Assembly: GCF_050946515.1 (NCBI RefSeq)
Contig: NZ_JBMNUX010000002.1
Coordinates: 1 to 64,000 of the forward strand
Direction of reading: 5' to 3'
Origin: Tractidigestivibacter sp050946515
GTDB taxonomy: Bacteria; Actinomycetota; Coriobacteriia; Coriobacteriales; Atopobiaceae
Length of the DNA stretch: 64,000 nt
Made by a program: the position numbers and the translations under genes. The notes under the pieces are model-generated. The model was given only the letters and a program-made list of their open reading frames with translations, did not search any database and was not told where the DNA came from. Of the stretch, positions 1 through 8,818 are shown one piece after another (the stretch's first letter is position 1; each line of letters opens with the position of its first letter).

Positions 1-77
<77 letters not shown>

Positions 78-107
78 AATATTTGTTTGCGCTCGCGCGC
101 GAGGAAT

Positions 108-136
108 AATGTAGCATTCTGCTCGGCAGGATACAA
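108..136 (-). promoter_or_regulatory. candidate promoter of tRNA-Pro
   Basis: On the minus strand TTGTAT (131-136) and TACATT (108-113) are separated by exactly 17 bp. They lie about 30 bp upstream of the mature 5' end of the tRNA. The call is from spacing and partial match to the sigma-70 consensus only. Confidence 0.4.
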
Positions 137-239
137 GCAAAGTTTTCAATTCCTCCACGAATTGCCGTTATTTGTTGACAGCATCACGAACTTCTCGCGC
201 GATCGCGACGAGAGCGCCTCTAGACACAGGGGAGAGGGC

Positions 240-812
240 ATGGACGACAGCAACCTCATGTGGCACGTCGCAAGCTCACGCCAGCTCATAAAGGACCGCT
301 GGTTTGACCTGCGGGAAGTCCACTACCAGATGCCTGGCGGGACCAAGAACCCCTGGCCGTACTACACCTTCTCAAAGCGCAGCTACGTCGTGATTGCCGC
401 CATCGACACGGATGGCAACTACCTTTGCGTGCGCCAGTTCAGGCCCGGGATAGGGGAGGTCACGCTCGAGATGCCAGCCGGCGGGATCGAGGGGGACTCC
501 AAGCGCCCCGCAGAAGAGGCTGCGCTTGCCGCGGCGCGTCGCGAGCTTAGAGAGGAAACCGGCTACGAGGCGGATCAGTGGACGCACCTTCTGACGATTC
601 CCTCCTGGGCCACGCTGAGCGACGACTTGGCATACCTCTACCTGGCGCAAGGCTGCCGCCGCGTGGGCAGCCAGGAGCTGGACGAGACAGAAGCCCTCTC
701 CGTGGAGACCCACAGCCCCTCAGAGATGCGCGAGCTCGCCCGTGCGGGAAAGCTCCAGCAGGTGGTTCACGTCGCGGCGCTCTACCTGGCAGAGGAAGCG
801 CTTGGAAGGTAG
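240..812 (+). CDS. Nudix hydrolase, ADP-ribose pyrophosphatase-like
   Basis: 190-residue Nudix protein expected to hydrolyse a nucleoside diphosphate linked to another moiety, most likely ADP-ribose, in the cytoplasm. The Nudix box is visible as E-x7-REL-x-EE-x-G in EAALAAARRELREETGY; the loop before it is a few residues longer than the textbook box. The preceding LEMPAGGIE stretch is typical of the ADP-ribose pyrophosphatase subgroup. I start at the ATG at 240 because GGGGAGAGGG lies just upstream. The open frame runs further upstream into non-conserved sequence. It converges on the MerR gene downstream. Substrate is inferred from family only. Confidence 0.85.
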   Translation: MDDSNLMWHVASSRQLIKDRWFDLREVHYQMPGGTKNPWPYYTFSKRSYVVIAAIDTDGNYLCVRQFRPGIGEVTLEMPAGGIEGDSKRPAEEAALAAARRELREETGYEADQWTHLLTIPSWATLSDDLAYLYLAQGCRRVGSQELDETEALSVETHSPSEMRELARAGKLQQVVHVAALYLAEEALGR

Positions 813-850
813 CCGCCGCGCACGAGCATGCGGCCATTCTCGACGCGCCC

Positions 851-1666
851 CTATGCCAGCAAGAGCCGCGCGTGGAGAAAGCGATGATACCCGTCCGCCT
901 CGTGCGTGCGGCAGATGAGCCTTCCCGCCAAAGGCCCGGCTGGCCTTGCGCCGCGCCGCGCAGCCTCGGCCAGAAGCCCCTCAAAGACCGAGATGTTGAA
1001 GCCTCCTCGGTCTCCGGCGTCCAGATAGGTCGAGAGCGCCTCTCCGCCATTCAGATGGAAGACGTACGGGCCTTCCTCAGGACCGCCGAGCTCGCGATAG
1101 ATCTTCTCGTCCGCCGAGAACCCCCAATAGTACGAGCCGGACGCGCAGTCGGGAAAATAGAACGTGGCGGCAAGGCAGCCGCGGTACTCGTCCACGAAGT
1201 CAAGCTCGTCGGAGCCAAGCCCCTTCAGGAACTCGTGGTCCTTGCGCTCGGCAATCATGACCTGCCCGCCAAGGCGCTCGACCGAATAGGACGGGGCCTC
1301 TCCCTTGGCCATCCGGGCGCGCGCCTCTTGGACGCGCGACATCTCGGCCTCCAGCCTGCGGGCGGACTCCACGACAAGCTGCTGGCGGCGGAGCTCGTGC
1401 TCAAGCGCCTCCGTGCGCTGGTCGAACATCTCGTGGATCTCGTCGAGGCTTCCCTCTTGGACGATGCGCCTCACTTCCTTGAGGGAGAAGCCAAGGCCCT
1501 GGTAGAGCTTCGCGTCCCAAAGAAGGTTGACCTGCCAGTCGTCGTAGGAGCGGTAGCCGTTATTGGGGTCAATCTCGGGAGAGATGATTCCCTGCTTCTC
1601 ATAGAGCCTCAGCGTGTCACGAGAAAAGCCGAGGTTTCGCCTGATGTCGCCCTGTCTCTCTCCCAT
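851..1666 (-). CDS. MerR-family transcriptional regulator with GyrI-like effector domain
   Basis: About 271 residues. The N-terminus carries a MerR winged helix (SRDTLRLYEKQGIISPE, then the NNGYRSYDDWQ wing) and a long dimerisation helix at about residues 75-115. The C-terminal half, from about 125, looks like a GyrI/SOUL-type small-molecule-binding domain. I take the ATG at 1666; the longer open frame begins with TTG and has no better ribosome site. The gene is divergent from the flavin oxidoreductase at 1841, and a MerR-type operator-promoter lies between them, so it probably controls that gene. The inducer is unknown. Confidence 0.85.
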   Translation of the reverse strand: MGERQGDIRRNLGFSRDTLRLYEKQGIISPEIDPNNGYRSYDDWQVNLLWDAKLYQGLGFSLKEVRRIVQEGSLDEIHEMFDQRTEALEHELRRQQLVVESARRLEAEMSRVQEARARMAKGEAPSYSVERLGGQVMIAERKDHEFLKGLGSDELDFVDEYRGCLAATFYFPDCASGSYYWGFSADEKIYRELGGPEEGPYVFHLNGGEALSTYLDAGDRGGFNISVFEGLLAEAARRGARPAGPLAGRLICRTHEADGYHRFLHARLLLA

Positions 1667-1729
1667 GTCCCTCGCTTCTTCCCTCGTCAACGCCGCAGCT
1701 CATGCCGCCGGCAAAACGAAAAAACTCGC

Positions 1730-1760
1730 TTGACCTGGGGGCAACCCCCCGGTTGAAGAT
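1730..1760 (+). promoter_or_regulatory. MerR-type operator/promoter of the flavin oxidoreductase
   Basis: A near-consensus -35 (TTGACC, 1730-1735) is followed by a G/C-run imperfect dyad (CCTGGGGG...CCCCCCGG) and then a -10-like GAAGAT at 1755-1760, a 19-bp spacer. Over-long 19-20 bp spacers filled by a dyad are the hallmark of MerR-activated promoters. It lies between the MerR gene and the enzyme it is predicted to control. Confidence 0.6.
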
Positions 1761-1840
1761 AGCTCAATAGTAACCGTTGGCTTTGCCAGCGCCCCAAAGG
1801 CAACCTTTGCCGGGGAACCACACGTGAGATGGAGACTGCG

Positions 1841-3835
1841 ATGAAGCTTGACACCTTGTTCTCACCGATGAAGATCGGCACCTGCGAGATCCCGAACAGA
1901 CTCGTCGTGCCCGCGATGGTCACGAACTATTGCAACCTCGAGGGCACCATCACCGACCGCTACCTTGCCTACATGGAGGAGAAGGCCAAGGGCGGCTGGG
2001 GCCTGCTGATAACCGAGGACTATTGCGTGCAGGAGAACCGCAAGGGCTACACACGCATACCCGGCCTTTGGAACGATGGGCAGATTCCCGGAAACGTCGA
2101 GCTCACGAAGCGCGTCCACGCGCACGGCTCCAAGATCTTCTGCCAGATGTATCACCCGGGCCGCCAGGTGATGCCCCAGTCCACCTTCGGCCTGGACACG
2201 CTCGCGCCCTCCGCCTCGACGGACCCCGCCACCCAGGCAAGCGCACGCGCCATGACCGTCGACGAGATTCACCAGCTGGTCGCTGACTTTGGCTCTGCCG
2301 CCGGTCGCGCCAAGAAGGCCGGCTTTGACGGCATCGAGCTCCACTGCGCTCACGGCTACCTGCTGGCCGAGTTCCTCTCGCCGGCCATCAACAAGCGCGT
2401 CGACCAGTACGGCGGCTGCTTCAACAACCGCGTCCGCATCATCGACGAGATCATCGCCGCGATGAGGGAGCAGGTAGGCCCCGACTTCCCGATCCAGGCG
2501 CGCGTCTCGTCCGAGGACTTCGTCGCAGGCGGCCGCACCATGGCCGAGACGCTGGAGCTCTGCCGCCACCTTGAGGATGTCGGCTTTGACGCCATCAACT
2601 GCTCCAACGGCATGTACGCCTCCGCTCCGACCGACGCGATCATCGCGCCCATGTTCACCCCGCACGCCTTCAACATGGACCGCGCCGAGCAGATAAAGCG
2701 CGCCGTGGGCATCCCCGTTATCTTGTCCAACCGCGTGAACGACCCGCAGATGGCAGACACCCTGATCAAGATGGGCAAGGCAGACTTTGTCGCAATGGGC
2801 CGTGGCTCGCTCACCGACCCGCGCATGCCCGAGAAGGCCAAGTGCGGCAAGTTCGCCAACATCCGCTATTGCATCGGCTGCCTGCAGGGCTGCGAGTTCC
2901 CGCTCTATATGGACTCCGAGGTCACCTGCCTTGTGAACCCGCGCGTTGGCCGCGAGTACGAGAACAAGATGGAGAAGGTCGAGAGCCCCCGCAAGGTCAT
3001 GGTCATCGGTGCCGGCCCTGCCGGCCTTCAGGCGGCCGAGACGGCTGCGCTGCGCGGCCACAACGTCGAGGTCTTCGAGGCTCAGGGAGAGCTTGGAGGC
3101 GCTTTCCGCTCGGCAGCCTACCCCGTAGGCAAGGGCGAGCTGGCAACCTACGTCAGCAGCCTGCGCGCCGACCTCGAGGAGCTGGGCGTGCCCGTACACC
3201 TGAACGCGCCCGTCACGGAGGAGACCATCGTCGCCGAGAAGCCCGACGCGATCATCGTCGCCACCGGCTCCAAGCCGCTGACGCCGCGCATCCCCGGCAT
3301 CGAGGCAGCCGTGACCGCCGAGGACGTGCTTCTGGGCAACGTGACGCTCCCCAACGGCCCGGTCGTTGTCTGCGGAGGAGGCGAGGTGGGAGCCGAGACC
3401 GCTCACTTCATCACGCAGGTTCACCCCGACGTCACCATCCTTGAGATGCAGCCTGACATCTGCATGGACATGATGCCCATCACCAAGGCGTGCCTGATGC
3501 AGATGCTTGGCGAGGCTCACGTGAAGGTGCAGGTAAACGCAACAGTCCAGGAGGTCCGCTCAGGCGTAGCCGTCAAGGCGGCGGCATCCAGCTGGGTTGA
3601 CCAGAGCGCCTCGCAGGCAGAGGGCTACGCGGTCGTCTACAAGGGGGCTGACGGCGAGCTGCATGAGGTCCCGTGCGCAAGCGTCGTCTCGGCGTTTGGC
3701 TACAAGGCCTATAACCCCCTCGAGGACATCGCTCGCGCCCGCTGCAGCGACGTGAGGGTCGTCGGCAGCGCCGTGAAGGCCGGAAACGCGCTCGTCGCCT
3801 CTCGCGAGGGCTACGAGGCAGGCCTTGCCGTCTAG
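1841..3835 (+). CDS. Old Yellow Enzyme-family NADH:flavin oxidoreductase (2,4-dienoyl-CoA reductase type)
   Basis: 664 residues in the layout of 2,4-dienoyl-CoA reductase, trimethylamine dehydrogenase and related enoate reductases. An FMN-binding TIM barrel comes first (LFSPMKIG start, HCAHGYLLAEF active-site region). A 4Fe-4S cysteine cluster follows near residues 343-365 (CIGCLQGC plus a further Cys). Then come a FAD-binding fold (VMVIGAGPAGLQAAE, about residue 386) and an NAD(P)-binding fold (VVVCGGGEVGAE, about 508). The substrate is an activated alkene, not identifiable from sequence. The ATG at 1841 is chosen over the one at 1829 because GGAG sits six bases before it. A strong terminator follows and the gene stands alone downstream of the MerR operator. 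Confidence 0.88.
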   Translation: MKLDTLFSPMKIGTCEIPNRLVVPAMVTNYCNLEGTITDRYLAYMEEKAKGGWGLLITEDYCVQENRKGYTRIPGLWNDGQIPGNVELTKRVHAHGSKIFCQMYHPGRQVMPQSTFGLDTLAPSASTDPATQASARAMTVDEIHQLVADFGSAAGRAKKAGFDGIELHCAHGYLLAEFLSPAINKRVDQYGGCFNNRVRIIDEIIAAMREQVGPDFPIQARVSSEDFVAGGRTMAETLELCRHLEDVGFDAINCSNGMYASAPTDAIIAPMFTPHAFNMDRAEQIKRAVGIPVILSNRVNDPQMADTLIKMGKADFVAMGRGSLTDPRMPEKAKCGKFANIRYCIGCLQGCEFPLYMDSEVTCLVNPRVGREYENKMEKVESPRKVMVIGAGPAGLQAAETAALRGHNVEVFEAQGELGGAFRSAAYPVGKGELATYVSSLRADLEELGVPVHLNAPVTEETIVAEKPDAIIVATGSKPLTPRIPGIEAAVTAEDVLLGNVTLPNGPVVVCGGGEVGAETAHFITQVHPDVTILEMQPDICMDMMPITKACLMQMLGEAHVKVQVNATVQEVRSGVAVKAAASSWVDQSASQAEGYAVVYKGADGELHEVPCASVVSAFGYKAYNPLEDIARARCSDVRVVGSAVKAGNALVASREGYEAGLAV

Positions 3836-3880
3836 CCTCCGGCCTCAAGCGGCAAGACGCTCAAGCTTTCGCGTCGCCAA

Positions 3881-3913
3881 GGCGGGCACCGCATCAAAGG
3901 TGCCCGCCTTTTT
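3881..3913 (+). terminator. rho-independent terminator of the flavin oxidoreductase gene
   Basis: Perfect 10-bp stem GGCGGGCACC/GGTGCCCGCC with an 8-nt loop, followed by TTTTT. Confidence 0.92.
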
Positions 3914-4066
3914 CCGCCGCTTCGACCTTGCCTGGCCGCGCAAGGGCGAAGCGGCGCGACTTTGGACTGCTCGTGTCGACAGATAGCCCATTTACCATGC
4001 AAAATAGGTCACGGTTGCGTTACGTTTATGTCACTGGTTAGTTCGTCATTACGTTTGGGGGAGAGC

Positions 4067-6130
4067 ATGGCAAACAACGCTCGCAAGACGACCACCTCGA
4101 GACCTGCCGCAGCAGCCGCCACCAAGACGACAAAGACGGCAGCCTCTTCGGCAGCCAAGACTGTCGAAGAGACCAAGAAGCCAGAAGAGCCAAAGCCCGA
4201 GAAGACAACCTCAGCGACCGCCAAGGCAACCACGCCGAAGCCCGAGAAGAAGGTCGAGGCGGAGCCTGCCGCCAAGGCGGATGCGCCAATGACCAGCGCG
4301 AAACCCGAGCCAACTCCCAAGGCTGGCGCCGTCAAGCCTGCCAAGAAGGCGGCGCCCGCGGCAAAGAAGCCCGCAGAAAAGAAGACTACGCGCAAGGCCA
4401 AGGCATCAGCCGCCAAGGCCGCAGAGAAGAAGACGGCACCCGCGAAGAAGCCTGCCGAGCCGACAAAGTCTGAAGCTGCCCCCAAGGCGGCGGCTGCTCC
4501 TGCAGCCAAGGCCGAGCCAGCCCCGAAGGCGAAGCCGACGCCCGCGCCCAAGGCCGAGGAAGCGCCGAAGGCAGAGGCAAAGCCTGCCCCCAAGGCAGAG
4601 GCAAAGAAGCCGAATCCCGCTCCAGCAGAGCCCAAGCCTGAGCCCGCTCCCGCGCCTGAGCCGAATCTCCCGCAGCCGCGCCGCTCCGTCGCCTTCATCG
4701 GCTCCGAGTGCTACCCGTTCGTGAAGACCGGCGGCCTGGGCGACGTCATGTATGCGCTTCCCAAAGCGCTCGTGAAGCAGAACTGCGACGTCAAGGTCAT
4801 CGTCCCCAAGTACGCCTGCATCAAGCAGGAGTGGAAGGACAAGATGGTCTATCGCGGCTCGTTCCAGATGGACCTTTGCTCTGACGGTCGCTCCTTCTAC
4901 GTCGGAATCATGGAGTACGTCTCGCCCAGCGGCGTTGTCTACGACTTCATCGACAACGAGGACTTCTTCAGCTACGGCAACCCGTACACCAACTTGGTCG
5001 ACGACATCCCGCGCTTCTGCTACTTCTCGAAGGCGGCTTTGGCAGCCCTGAACTACATGGGCTGGATTCCCGACGTCATCCATTGCCACGACTGGCAGGC
5101 AGCCCTTGTGCCCATCTTCCTGAAGACCATGTTCCAAGGCACGTACCTTGCGCGCTCCAAGACGGTCCTCACGATCCATAACCTGCGCTTCCAAGGCAAG
5201 TACAACATCCCGACCATCAAATATTGGACCAACCTGCCCGACAGCGTCTTCAACATGGGCGCTCTTCAGGAAGACTGGACCGAGGCCAACTGCCTAAAGG
5301 GCGGCCTTGCTTACGCAGACATGATCACGACGGTCTCCGGCACGTACGCGCAAGAGATCCAGACCCCCGAGTATGGCGAGAAGCTAGACGACCACCTGCG
5401 CTACTACTCTTGGAAGCTCCGCGGCATCGTGAACGGCATCGATCCCGAGATGTGGAATCCCGCCACGGACAAGCTCCTTGCCGCCCCGTATAGCGCCGAG
5501 AACTTCCTGGACGAGAAGCCCAAGAACAAGCGTGCCTTGCAAGAGGAGCTTGGCCTTGAGGTAGACGACAGCAAGATGGTCATCGGCCTTATCTCGCGCC
5601 TCACCAACCAGAAGGGCCTTGACCTGGTGAACGACGTCATCCCCGGCCTTATCGACGGCAACACGCAGATTGTCATCTTGGGCACCGGCGACCCGCAATA
5701 CGAGGACTCGTTCCGCTATTACGAGAACACGTACAAGGGGCAAGTCTGCTCCAACATCATGTACGACGAGGGTCGCGCGCACAGGATCTATGCGGGAGCC
5801 GACGCGCTGATGGTCCCCTCTCGCTTCGAGCCCTGCGGGCTCACCCAGCTCATCGCCATGCACTACGGCACGGTGCCCATCGTTCGCGAGACGGGCGGCC
5901 TCAAGGACACGGTGCAGCCCTACAACCAGTTCAGCAACGAGGGCAACGGATTCACCTTCGACCGCTACGAGTCAGGGCTCCTCTACGACGCGGTCAACCG
6001 CGCCAAGACGCTCTACTTCACCAACCGCTGGTGCTGGGACCAGATGGTGCGCCGAGACATGGAGAAGGACGTGACGTGGGACAAGTCGGCGCAGCAGTAT
6101 CGCTGGCTGTACCTGGAGCTCACGCAGTAA
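4067..6130 (+). CDS. glgA: glycogen synthase with long K/A/P/E-rich N-terminal extension
   Basis: 687 residues. From about residue 205 it is a standard GT5 ADP-glucose glycogen synthase (catalytic part about 480 residues, the normal family length). The KTGGLGDV nucleotide-sugar loop, GLISRLTNQKGLDL and PSRFEPCGLTQL motifs are all present. The first ~200 residues are low complexity, almost only Lys, Ala, Pro, Glu and Thr with repeated PKAE/AAPKA units, resembling a histone H1 or Hu-like tail rather than any folded domain. The ATG at 4067 follows GGGGGAGAG and the tail is in frame without interruption, so it is part of the protein. It synthesises alpha-1,4-glucan. No other glycogen gene is adjacent. 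The tail could bind glucan, nucleic acid or a partner; that is unknown. Confidence 0.92.
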   Translation: MANNARKTTTSRPAAAAATKTTKTAASSAAKTVEETKKPEEPKPEKTTSATAKATTPKPEKKVEAEPAAKADAPMTSAKPEPTPKAGAVKPAKKAAPAAKKPAEKKTTRKAKASAAKAAEKKTAPAKKPAEPTKSEAAPKAAAAPAAKAEPAPKAKPTPAPKAEEAPKAEAKPAPKAEAKKPNPAPAEPKPEPAPAPEPNLPQPRRSVAFIGSECYPFVKTGGLGDVMYALPKALVKQNCDVKVIVPKYACIKQEWKDKMVYRGSFQMDLCSDGRSFYVGIMEYVSPSGVVYDFIDNEDFFSYGNPYTNLVDDIPRFCYFSKAALAALNYMGWIPDVIHCHDWQAALVPIFLKTMFQGTYLARSKTVLTIHNLRFQGKYNIPTIKYWTNLPDSVFNMGALQEDWTEANCLKGGLAYADMITTVSGTYAQEIQTPEYGEKLDDHLRYYSWKLRGIVNGIDPEMWNPATDKLLAAPYSAENFLDEKPKNKRALQEELGLEVDDSKMVIGLISRLTNQKGLDLVNDVIPGLIDGNTQIVILGTGDPQYEDSFRYYENTYKGQVCSNIMYDEGRAHRIYAGADALMVPSRFEPCGLTQLIAMHYGTVPIVRETGGLKDTVQPYNQFSNEGNGFTFDRYESGLLYDAVNRAKTLYFTNRWCWDQMVRRDMEKDVTWDKSAQQYRWLYLELTQ

Positions 6131-6175
6131 GCGTATGACCTCAAGCGAGGCTTGGCAGTTGCCAGCCGACGCGAT

Positions 6176-6214
6176 GCGGACCCGTCGTCTATGCGGCGGG
6201 CCCGCTTTCTTCTT
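6176..6214 (+). terminator. probable terminator of glgA
   Basis: Stem GCGGACCCG/CGGGCCCGC with one mismatch, 12-nt loop, followed by TTTCTTCTT. Confidence 0.7.
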
Positions 6215-6331
6215 GCCGGATATGGTTATCCAAACGCAAAGGCAGCACAGTCCAAGATTCCTGGACGCGATTGAAGTGGTAGCATTTTAGCTGCCCGTTA
6301 AATCGCAGCTTAAATGTTTGAGGGTGGTTGC

Positions 6332-6988
6332 ATGAAGAAGTACCTAGCAGAGTTCATCGGAACGTTCGTCCTCGTGTTCGTCGGCTGCGGCGTTGCCGCG
6401 GTCACCGGGTGCAACGGTGACGTCAACGCCTCCTACGTCCTTACGGCACTTGCCTTCGGGGGGACCATCGTCGCAATGGCCTACTCCATCGGCAACATCT
6501 CTGGCTGCCATGTCAACCCCGCCGTCTCACTCGGCGTCTGGATGACGGGCGGCATGTCCTCGTCCGACTTCGTCGGCTACCTGGTTGCCCAGTTCCTCGG
6601 CGGCATCGCCGGCGCCGCGGTCCTCGAGGCCCTCATCGGCACGAGCATGGGCCTTGGCTGCAACGGCCTCTACGACGGCAGCGTCGGAAAGTCGCTGCTC
6701 GTCGAGATAATCCTCACCTGCATCTTCGTGCTCGCCGTGCTTGGCGCCACCAGCAAGCCCGAGAACTCCTCGGTCGCAGGGCTTGTCATCGGCGGCTCGC
6801 TCACCCTGGTCCACCTGATGGGCATCTACTTCACCGGCACCAGCGTGAACCCTGCGCGCTCCTTTGGCCCCGCGCTTCTCATGGGCGGAGAGTCCCTGTC
6901 CGTCGTGTGGGTCTTCATCGTGGCCCCGCTTGTGGGCGGCGCCCTTGCGGCGCTCATCTGGAAGGGTCTCAACGCCCAGTCCAAGTAG
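6332..6988 (+). CDS. aquaporin Z-like MIP channel
   Basis: 218-residue six-helix membrane channel. Both half-helix signatures are present: SGCHVNPAVSLG (NPA at 62-64) and TSVNPARSFGP (NPA at 173-175). The Arg after the second NPA is the selectivity-filter Arg. The small residues around it, and the lack of the glycerol-facilitator Asp after that Arg, favour water over glycerol transport. I start at the ATG at 6332, six bases after GAGGGTGG, rather than at the upstream ATG 6314. It is a single-gene unit closed by a good terminator. Confidence 0.9.
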   Translation: MKKYLAEFIGTFVLVFVGCGVAAVTGCNGDVNASYVLTALAFGGTIVAMAYSIGNISGCHVNPAVSLGVWMTGGMSSSDFVGYLVAQFLGGIAGAAVLEALIGTSMGLGCNGLYDGSVGKSLLVEIILTCIFVLAVLGATSKPENSSVAGLVIGGSLTLVHLMGIYFTGTSVNPARSFGPALLMGGESLSVVWVFIVAPLVGGALAALIWKGLNAQSK

Positions 6989-7015
6989 CTGCCAGCACCT
7001 CTAGAGCCACAAACT

Positions 7016-7045
7016 GCCTCGTCGCGCAAGCGGCGGGGCTTTTTT
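7016..7045 (+). terminator. rho-independent terminator of the aquaporin gene
   Basis: Stem GCCTCGTCGC/GCGGCGGGGC with two G-U pairs, GCAA tetraloop, and a TTTTTT tail. Confidence 0.9.
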
Positions 7046-7064
7046 CTTGCAGGCGACCCGACCG

Positions 7065-7661
7065 TCAGAGGGCGACGCGCGACAGAAGGGAGATTGCCGA
7101 GAAGGCGCATACCAGAAAGATTGCATGGTCGATCGTGCCGCCAGAGTGGCAGAGCCCAAGCGAGAAGCCAGCCTTCAGGGGGAAGAGAATCCGCACGCCC
7201 TTGCTGTTCAGAAGGTCAAGCGCCACATGAGAGGCGAAGCCGACGGCAAACGGGGCAGCAAGCGAGGGGAGCGAGTGCCAAAGGCTTGCTGTCAAGATGA
7301 CGGCCGCCAGAATCGAGTGCATAAAGCTTCTATGCGGGGTGAGCGACCCCACCATGCAGGTTCCGACGAACACGACCGCCGCTATCACCGGGACTGGTCC
7401 TGCCTGGTCGAGCGCTCCAGCCCAAAGCGACTGAATCGAGAATCCGTCAACAAGAAGGCTTGCTGCCACAATCGCAGCCAGCAGGAGCCATGCGACGCGT
7501 GCGTCGCGACCCTGCTCGCTTGCACGGGCGTCGACGTCGGGAACAAGGCCGCCGAGGCCTCCGCCGATGACGCAAGCCGCGGCAAGGCTTGCCGTCTGCG
7601 GCTGAACAAGCGCGAGGGCGGCGGTGATTCCGGCTGCAAGGTGAGTCTTTCCCGTCATCGC
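7065..7661 (-). CDS. DUF457 / YdjM-like membrane-bound metal-dependent hydrolase family protein
   Basis: 198-residue multi-pass membrane protein. It opens with MTGKTHLAAGI, the THL..G signature of the DUF457/YdjM family, and has GLVPDVDARAS and SFMHSILAAVIL, giving the conserved Asp and His residues thought to bind metal. Function of the family is poorly known. The ATG at 7661 is preferred because GGAAGAGA precedes it and the family alignment begins there. E. coli YdjM is SOS-controlled, but I see no LexA box upstream here. It is transcribed in the same direction as, and 45 bp downstream of, the M19 peptidase. Confidence 0.75.
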   Translation of the reverse strand, partial: AMTGKTHLAAGITAALALVQPQTASLAAACVIGGGLGGLVPDVDARASEQGRDARVAWLLLAAIVAASLLVDGFSIQSLWAGALDQAGPVPVIAAVVFVGTCMVGSLTPHRSFMHSILAAVILTASLWHSLPSLAAPFAVGFASHVALDLLNSKGVRILFPLKAGFSLGLCHSGGTIDHAIFLVCAFSAISLLSRVAL

Positions 7662-7706
7662 GCGTCTCTTCCTTCCGTCACTCAAACCTGTCGAACCAGC
7701 ATCGAC

Positions 7707-8720
7707 CTAGTCAGCTTCTACCCGCGAAAAGAACTCGCGCGCATTGCCAAAGCAGAGGCGCTCGGCCTGCTCGTCCCCAAAGCGCTGGCGCATCATCTTG
7801 ACGAGCCCGCGCATCTTGTCGCAGGGCTCGAGCCACGAGGGAACGTTGCTCCCGTCGTAGTCGCTGCCAAGGGCCACAACGCGCTCGCCGCCAAGGTCAA
7901 GCCAGTGCTCCACGTGGGCAAGAAGCTCGTCGGGCGAAGGGTCCTTCTCGCCAGAGATGAAGCTCCTGCAGAAGTTGAGGCCGACGACCCCTCCTGCGTC
8001 GCGAATCGCGCGGAACTGGTCATCGGTGAGGTTCCTTGGGACGTCCCGCACCGCGCGAGAGTTTGAGTGGCTGGCCGCAAAGGGGCGCTTGGAGATGCGC
8101 GCCACGTCCCAGAACCCCTCGTCGTTCAGGTGCGAGACGTCGACGGCGATGTGCCTTCGCTCGAGCGCGCCCACTGACTTGGCGCCAAAGTCGGTCAGCC
8201 CTTGGTGCGTTTCATGCCCAGATCCTAGCGGGTTCGCTCCGTTCCACGTGAGCGTCACCATGCGCACTCCGGCAGCGGCGATCTTCTCGAGCATGTCGGG
8301 GCTAGCGGCGAGAAGCCCGCCGCCCTCGATCGTGAGAAAGCCGCAGGTCTTGCCAGAGCCAAGCACCTCGTCAACCTCGGAAGCGCAGCGGGCGACGCCC
8401 AATAGGTCGGGATGGGCGGCGACATGGCTGGGAAGGGACCTTGACACCACGTCGAAGAAGCGGGCCGCCTCGTCGGGCGCAAGCTGGTCCGGGATGAAGA
8501 CGGCCAGGCACTGGCACCATGAGAAGCCTGACATCGCGTTGAGAGACAGGTGGCCTTTGCTTATCGCGAAGTCCTGCAAAGTGCCCCGCTCGACGGAGCC
8601 TTCATCCCCAGGGGCGTAAGAGGCGTGGCCTCCGTTGAGCTCGTCGGGAAGGAGCGGCCAGGCAAGCCGGTCCAAGGTGTCGCAATGCAAATCAAAGATG
8701 CGCGTCTTCTCTTGTGCCAT
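7707..8720 (-). CDS. membrane dipeptidase, peptidase family M19
   Basis: 337-residue renal-dipeptidase-family zinc enzyme that cleaves dipeptides, often with tolerance for D-amino acids. Metal and active-site motifs are visible: FDLHCDTLDRL (the H-x-D pair), LTIEGG (bridging Glu), VDVSHLNDEGFWDV and PFAASHSNSRAV. There is no signal peptide, so it is predicted to be cytoplasmic despite the family name. GGAGG precedes the ATG. It is divergent from the HAD phosphatase at 8819. Confidence 0.9.
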   Translation of the reverse strand: MAQEKTRIFDLHCDTLDRLAWPLLPDELNGGHASYAPGDEGSVERGTLQDFAISKGHLSLNAMSGFSWCQCLAVFIPDQLAPDEAARFFDVVSRSLPSHVAAHPDLLGVARCASEVDEVLGSGKTCGFLTIEGGGLLAASPDMLEKIAAAGVRMVTLTWNGANPLGSGHETHQGLTDFGAKSVGALERRHIAVDVSHLNDEGFWDVARISKRPFAASHSNSRAVRDVPRNLTDDQFRAIRDAGGVVGLNFCRSFISGEKDPSPDELLAHVEHWLDLGGERVVALGSDYDGSNVPSWLEPCDKMRGLVKMMRQRFGDEQAERLCFGNAREFFSRVEAD

Positions 8721-8818
8721 CGGTCCTCCGTAGCTTTGCGTCTCACGATTGCGATGCCGTCAGGCTATAGTTTGGCTTACCACAACCGCGACTATTGGCA
8801 AGAGAGGTACCAGAGCGC

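Noticed and set aside
578..1756. 392-residue plus-strand frame opposite the MerR gene
   Set aside because: It overlaps the Nudix gene in another frame and the whole MerR gene on the other strand, both of which have clear domains.
1862..3520. 552-residue open frame opposite the flavin oxidoreductase
   Set aside because: Repetitive Val/Asp/Leu/Gly composition typical of antisense frames in GC-rich genes; no family match and no ribosome site.
7640..7706. LexA box upstream of the YdjM-like gene
   Set aside because: E. coli ydjM is SOS-controlled, but no GAAC-N4-GTTC core is present here.
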